Positions 62,571 to 64,000 of a stretch of DNA of 64,000 nucleotides are shown here, piece after piece. The notes under the pieces were generated by a model. That model saw only the letters and a program-made list of their open reading frames with translations, ran no database searches and was not told where the DNA came from. Source of the DNA: Maribacter caenipelagi (GTDB lineage Bacteria > Bacteroidota > Bacteroidia > Flavobacteriales > Flavobacteriaceae); contig NZ_SNZW01000015.1 of assembly GCF_004364175.1 (NCBI RefSeq), positions 320,326 through 384,325 on the forward strand, in the 5' to 3' direction. A program made the position numbers and the translations under genes. The first letter of the stretch is position 1. Every line of letters begins with the position of its first letter.

Positions 62571-63863
62571 CTAATCTTTAAACTGACTGTAATCTCTTTT
62601 AAACGGACGGATGATTAAACGTGCTTCACGATCAAATCGAATGTAGTTATAAACCCAATTGATAAATACTACCATTCTATTTCTAAATCCGATTAAGAAA
62701 AATAAGTGTACGAACATCCAAACGAACCAAGCGAAAACTCCTTGAAATCTGAACTTCTTAATATCGCAAACTGCCTTATTACGACCAATCGTTGCCATGC
62801 TACCTTTATCAAAATAGACAAAGGGTTTCATAGGTTTGTTCTCCAATAAATTTACCAAGTTTTCACCTAGTAGTTTTCCTTGTTGTATTGCAGGTTGTGC
62901 CACCATTGGGTGCCCACGAGGATTATCTTCTGTTGCCATACAGGCAATATCACCAATGGCAAATATATTAGGGTAACCTACTACTTGATTGAACTCGTTG
63001 ACATTTAGTCTATTGCCTCCTGCAATTACACCTTCACCATCTAAACCTTTAATACCGGCACCTTTTACCCCTGCTGCCCAAACTACGGTAGCGGCATCGA
63101 ATTTCAAGTCTGTTTTAGTGGTAACCGTCTTACCATTATAACCAGTAACACGAACACCTTTCCAAACCTGGACTCCTAACTTTTCTAAAAAATCTTCTGC
63201 TTTTTTAGAAGCTTGTGCGCTAAAACCTGGTAACAAGCAATCGCCACCTTGTACAATATTTATCTGTGCTCTTCTAGTATCTAAATCTGGGTAATCTTTT
63301 GGTAAAATTCCTTTTTTAATCTCCGCCAAAGCACCAGACAGCTCTACTCCCGTTGGTCCTCCACCTACAATCACGAAATTCATTAAAGCATCTCTTTCAT
63401 GATAATCGTCTGTAAGAAGCGCCTGTTCGAAGTTCTCTAAAATTAAACTACGAAGATTCAATGATTGCGGAATCGACTTCATAGACATCGCATTCTTTTC
63501 TATCTCCTCGTTACCAAAGAAATTAGTTTCAGAACCAGTTGCGACTACTAAATAGTCATAACCTATATCACCAATATTTGTATTCAACTTTTTACCAGCA
63601 GTATTTATATGTTCTACTTCGGCCAAACGGAAATAAAAATTATCATACCCTATTAAAACTTTACGAAGCGGGTACGCTATAGAATCTGGCTCAAGACCTC
63701 CTGTAGATACTTGATACAATAATGGTTGAAAAGTATGATAATTGTTCTTATCGATAAGAACGACCTGTACTTCTTGTTTACTTAATTTTTTCGCCAGAGA
63801 GACTCCGCCAAAACCACCACCTATTATTACAATTCTAGGATAGCTCGAAAGAGGTATGTTCAT
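62571..63863 (-). CDS. ndh: Type II NADH dehydrogenase (NDH-2)
   Basis: 430 residues. The FAD-binding IVIIGGGFGGVSLAKKL (about 11-27), QPLLYQVSTGGLEPDSIAYPLRK, the NADH-binding FVIVGGGPTGVELSGALAEIKK (about 163-184) and the FAIGDIACM segment are all typical. A C-terminal amphipathic/hydrophobic part (about 370-410, VFAWFVWMFVHLFFLIGFRNR) anchors it to the inner membrane. It passes electrons from NADH to quinone without proton pumping. Confidence 0.93.
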   Translation of the reverse strand: MNIPLSSYPRIVIIGGGFGGVSLAKKLSKQEVQVVLIDKNNYHTFQPLLYQVSTGGLEPDSIAYPLRKVLIGYDNFYFRLAEVEHINTAGKKLNTNIGDIGYDYLVVATGSETNFFGNEEIEKNAMSMKSIPQSLNLRSLILENFEQALLTDDYHERDALMNFVIVGGGPTGVELSGALAEIKKGILPKDYPDLDTRRAQINIVQGGDCLLPGFSAQASKKAEDFLEKLGVQVWKGVRVTGYNGKTVTTKTDLKFDAATVVWAAGVKGAGIKGLDGEGVIAGGNRLNVNEFNQVVGYPNIFAIGDIACMATEDNPRGHPMVAQPAIQQGKLLGENLVNLLENKPMKPFVYFDKGSMATIGRNKAVCDIKKFRFQGVFAWFVWMFVHLFFLIGFRNRMVVFINWVYNYIRFDREARLIIRPFKRDYSQFKD

Positions 63864-63963
63864 AGTATGAATACTTAAATGCGAAATTAAACAAATGGAT
63901 TTCTACTTTAAAATAATAATGTGTTTTTAGTATCTTTAAGGTCTAACTCAAACAATCACCAAA

Positions 63964-64000
63964 ATGCGTAAAACCCTTATTTTATTGGCAGTACTAAGTA
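63964..64000 (+). CDS. Start of an exported protein, cut by the window end
   Basis: ATG at 63964 opens MRKTLILLAVLS, the beginning of a Sec or lipoprotein signal peptide. It is divergent from NDH-2, 100 bases away. Only 12 codons are visible, so the product is unknown. Confidence 0.6.
   Translation, partial: MRKTLILLAVLS

Noticed and set aside
1..64000. tRNA genes and riboswitches
   Set aside because: I looked for T-loop signatures, CCA-proximal stems and common riboswitch cores in the gaps and found none; a covariance-model scan would be decisive.

Overview
This 64 kb window is chromosomal DNA of a flavobacterium (Bacteroidota, family Flavobacteriaceae). The evidence is a low-GC, densely packed genome; promoters with the Bacteroidota -7 box TAnnTTTG; a giant secreted protein with a type A C-terminal sorting domain of the type IX secretion system (T9SS); SprB and thrombospondin type 3 repeats; and family-restricted genes (DUF4270, DUF3822, DUF4907, KdnB, head-GIN proteins). 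I do not assign a genus. There are no tRNA genes, no insertion sequences, no CRISPR array and no convincing prophage. The one structural RNA gene is rnpB.

Layout. 1-1.8 kb: the end of an RmlD-like reductase, a pterin dehydratase and yebC. 1.8-8.6 kb (minus): an apparent three-gene unit of a Tat-signal intradiol-dioxygenase-like protein, a tail-collar protein and a 1,874-residue T9SS surface protein with a 13-unit repeat array. 9-14.2 kb (minus): a RecD-like helicase, a membrane protein, kdsB, a HAD phosphatase, kdnB and an acyltransferase, a lipopolysaccharide-sugar (Kdo/8-amino-Kdo) locus. 14.3-18.7 kb: a pilin-like anchored protein, DUF3822, rsmD, rnpB (minus) and dnaX. 18.7-25.5 kb (minus): a complete eboABCDEF operon followed without a break by a seventh gene for a small membrane protein. 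25.6-30.3 kb: miaE, then pdxH-sixA-ppk1-ppx (polyphosphate metabolism). 30.4-33.1 kb: pyrR-pyrB-STAS-like-rnz. 33.2-36.4 kb: Kelch lipoprotein-DUF4907-LytS-type kinase-LytTR regulator, divergent from DUF4270 and a FadL-like porin.

39.7-45.4 kb: rpsA with a good promoter and long leader, a Kbp-like BON/LysM protein, cmk and lon. 45.7-48.6 kb: an ECF sigma factor, its putative anti-sigma factor and two repeat-rich exported proteins. 48.7-55.3 kb (minus): glgB, a GH31 glucosidase, an M48 lipoprotein protease and an MFS transporter. 55.4-64 kb: a collagen-like lipoprotein, msrB, lpdA, DUF3817, a sugar dehydrogenase, aroQ, a small beta-barrel, xerD, another outer-membrane protein, NDH-2 and the start of an exported protein.

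The strongest candidate for an incompletely described system is the ebo operon: it is known to be widespread and linked to metabolite export to the periplasm in cyanobacteria, but its product in Bacteroidota is unknown. Here it carries an extra membrane gene, an EboF that appears to lack most metal ligands of its superfamily, and an EboD whose active-site signature departs from dehydroquinate synthase. The second candidate is the intradiol-like/tail-collar/giant T9SS protein unit.
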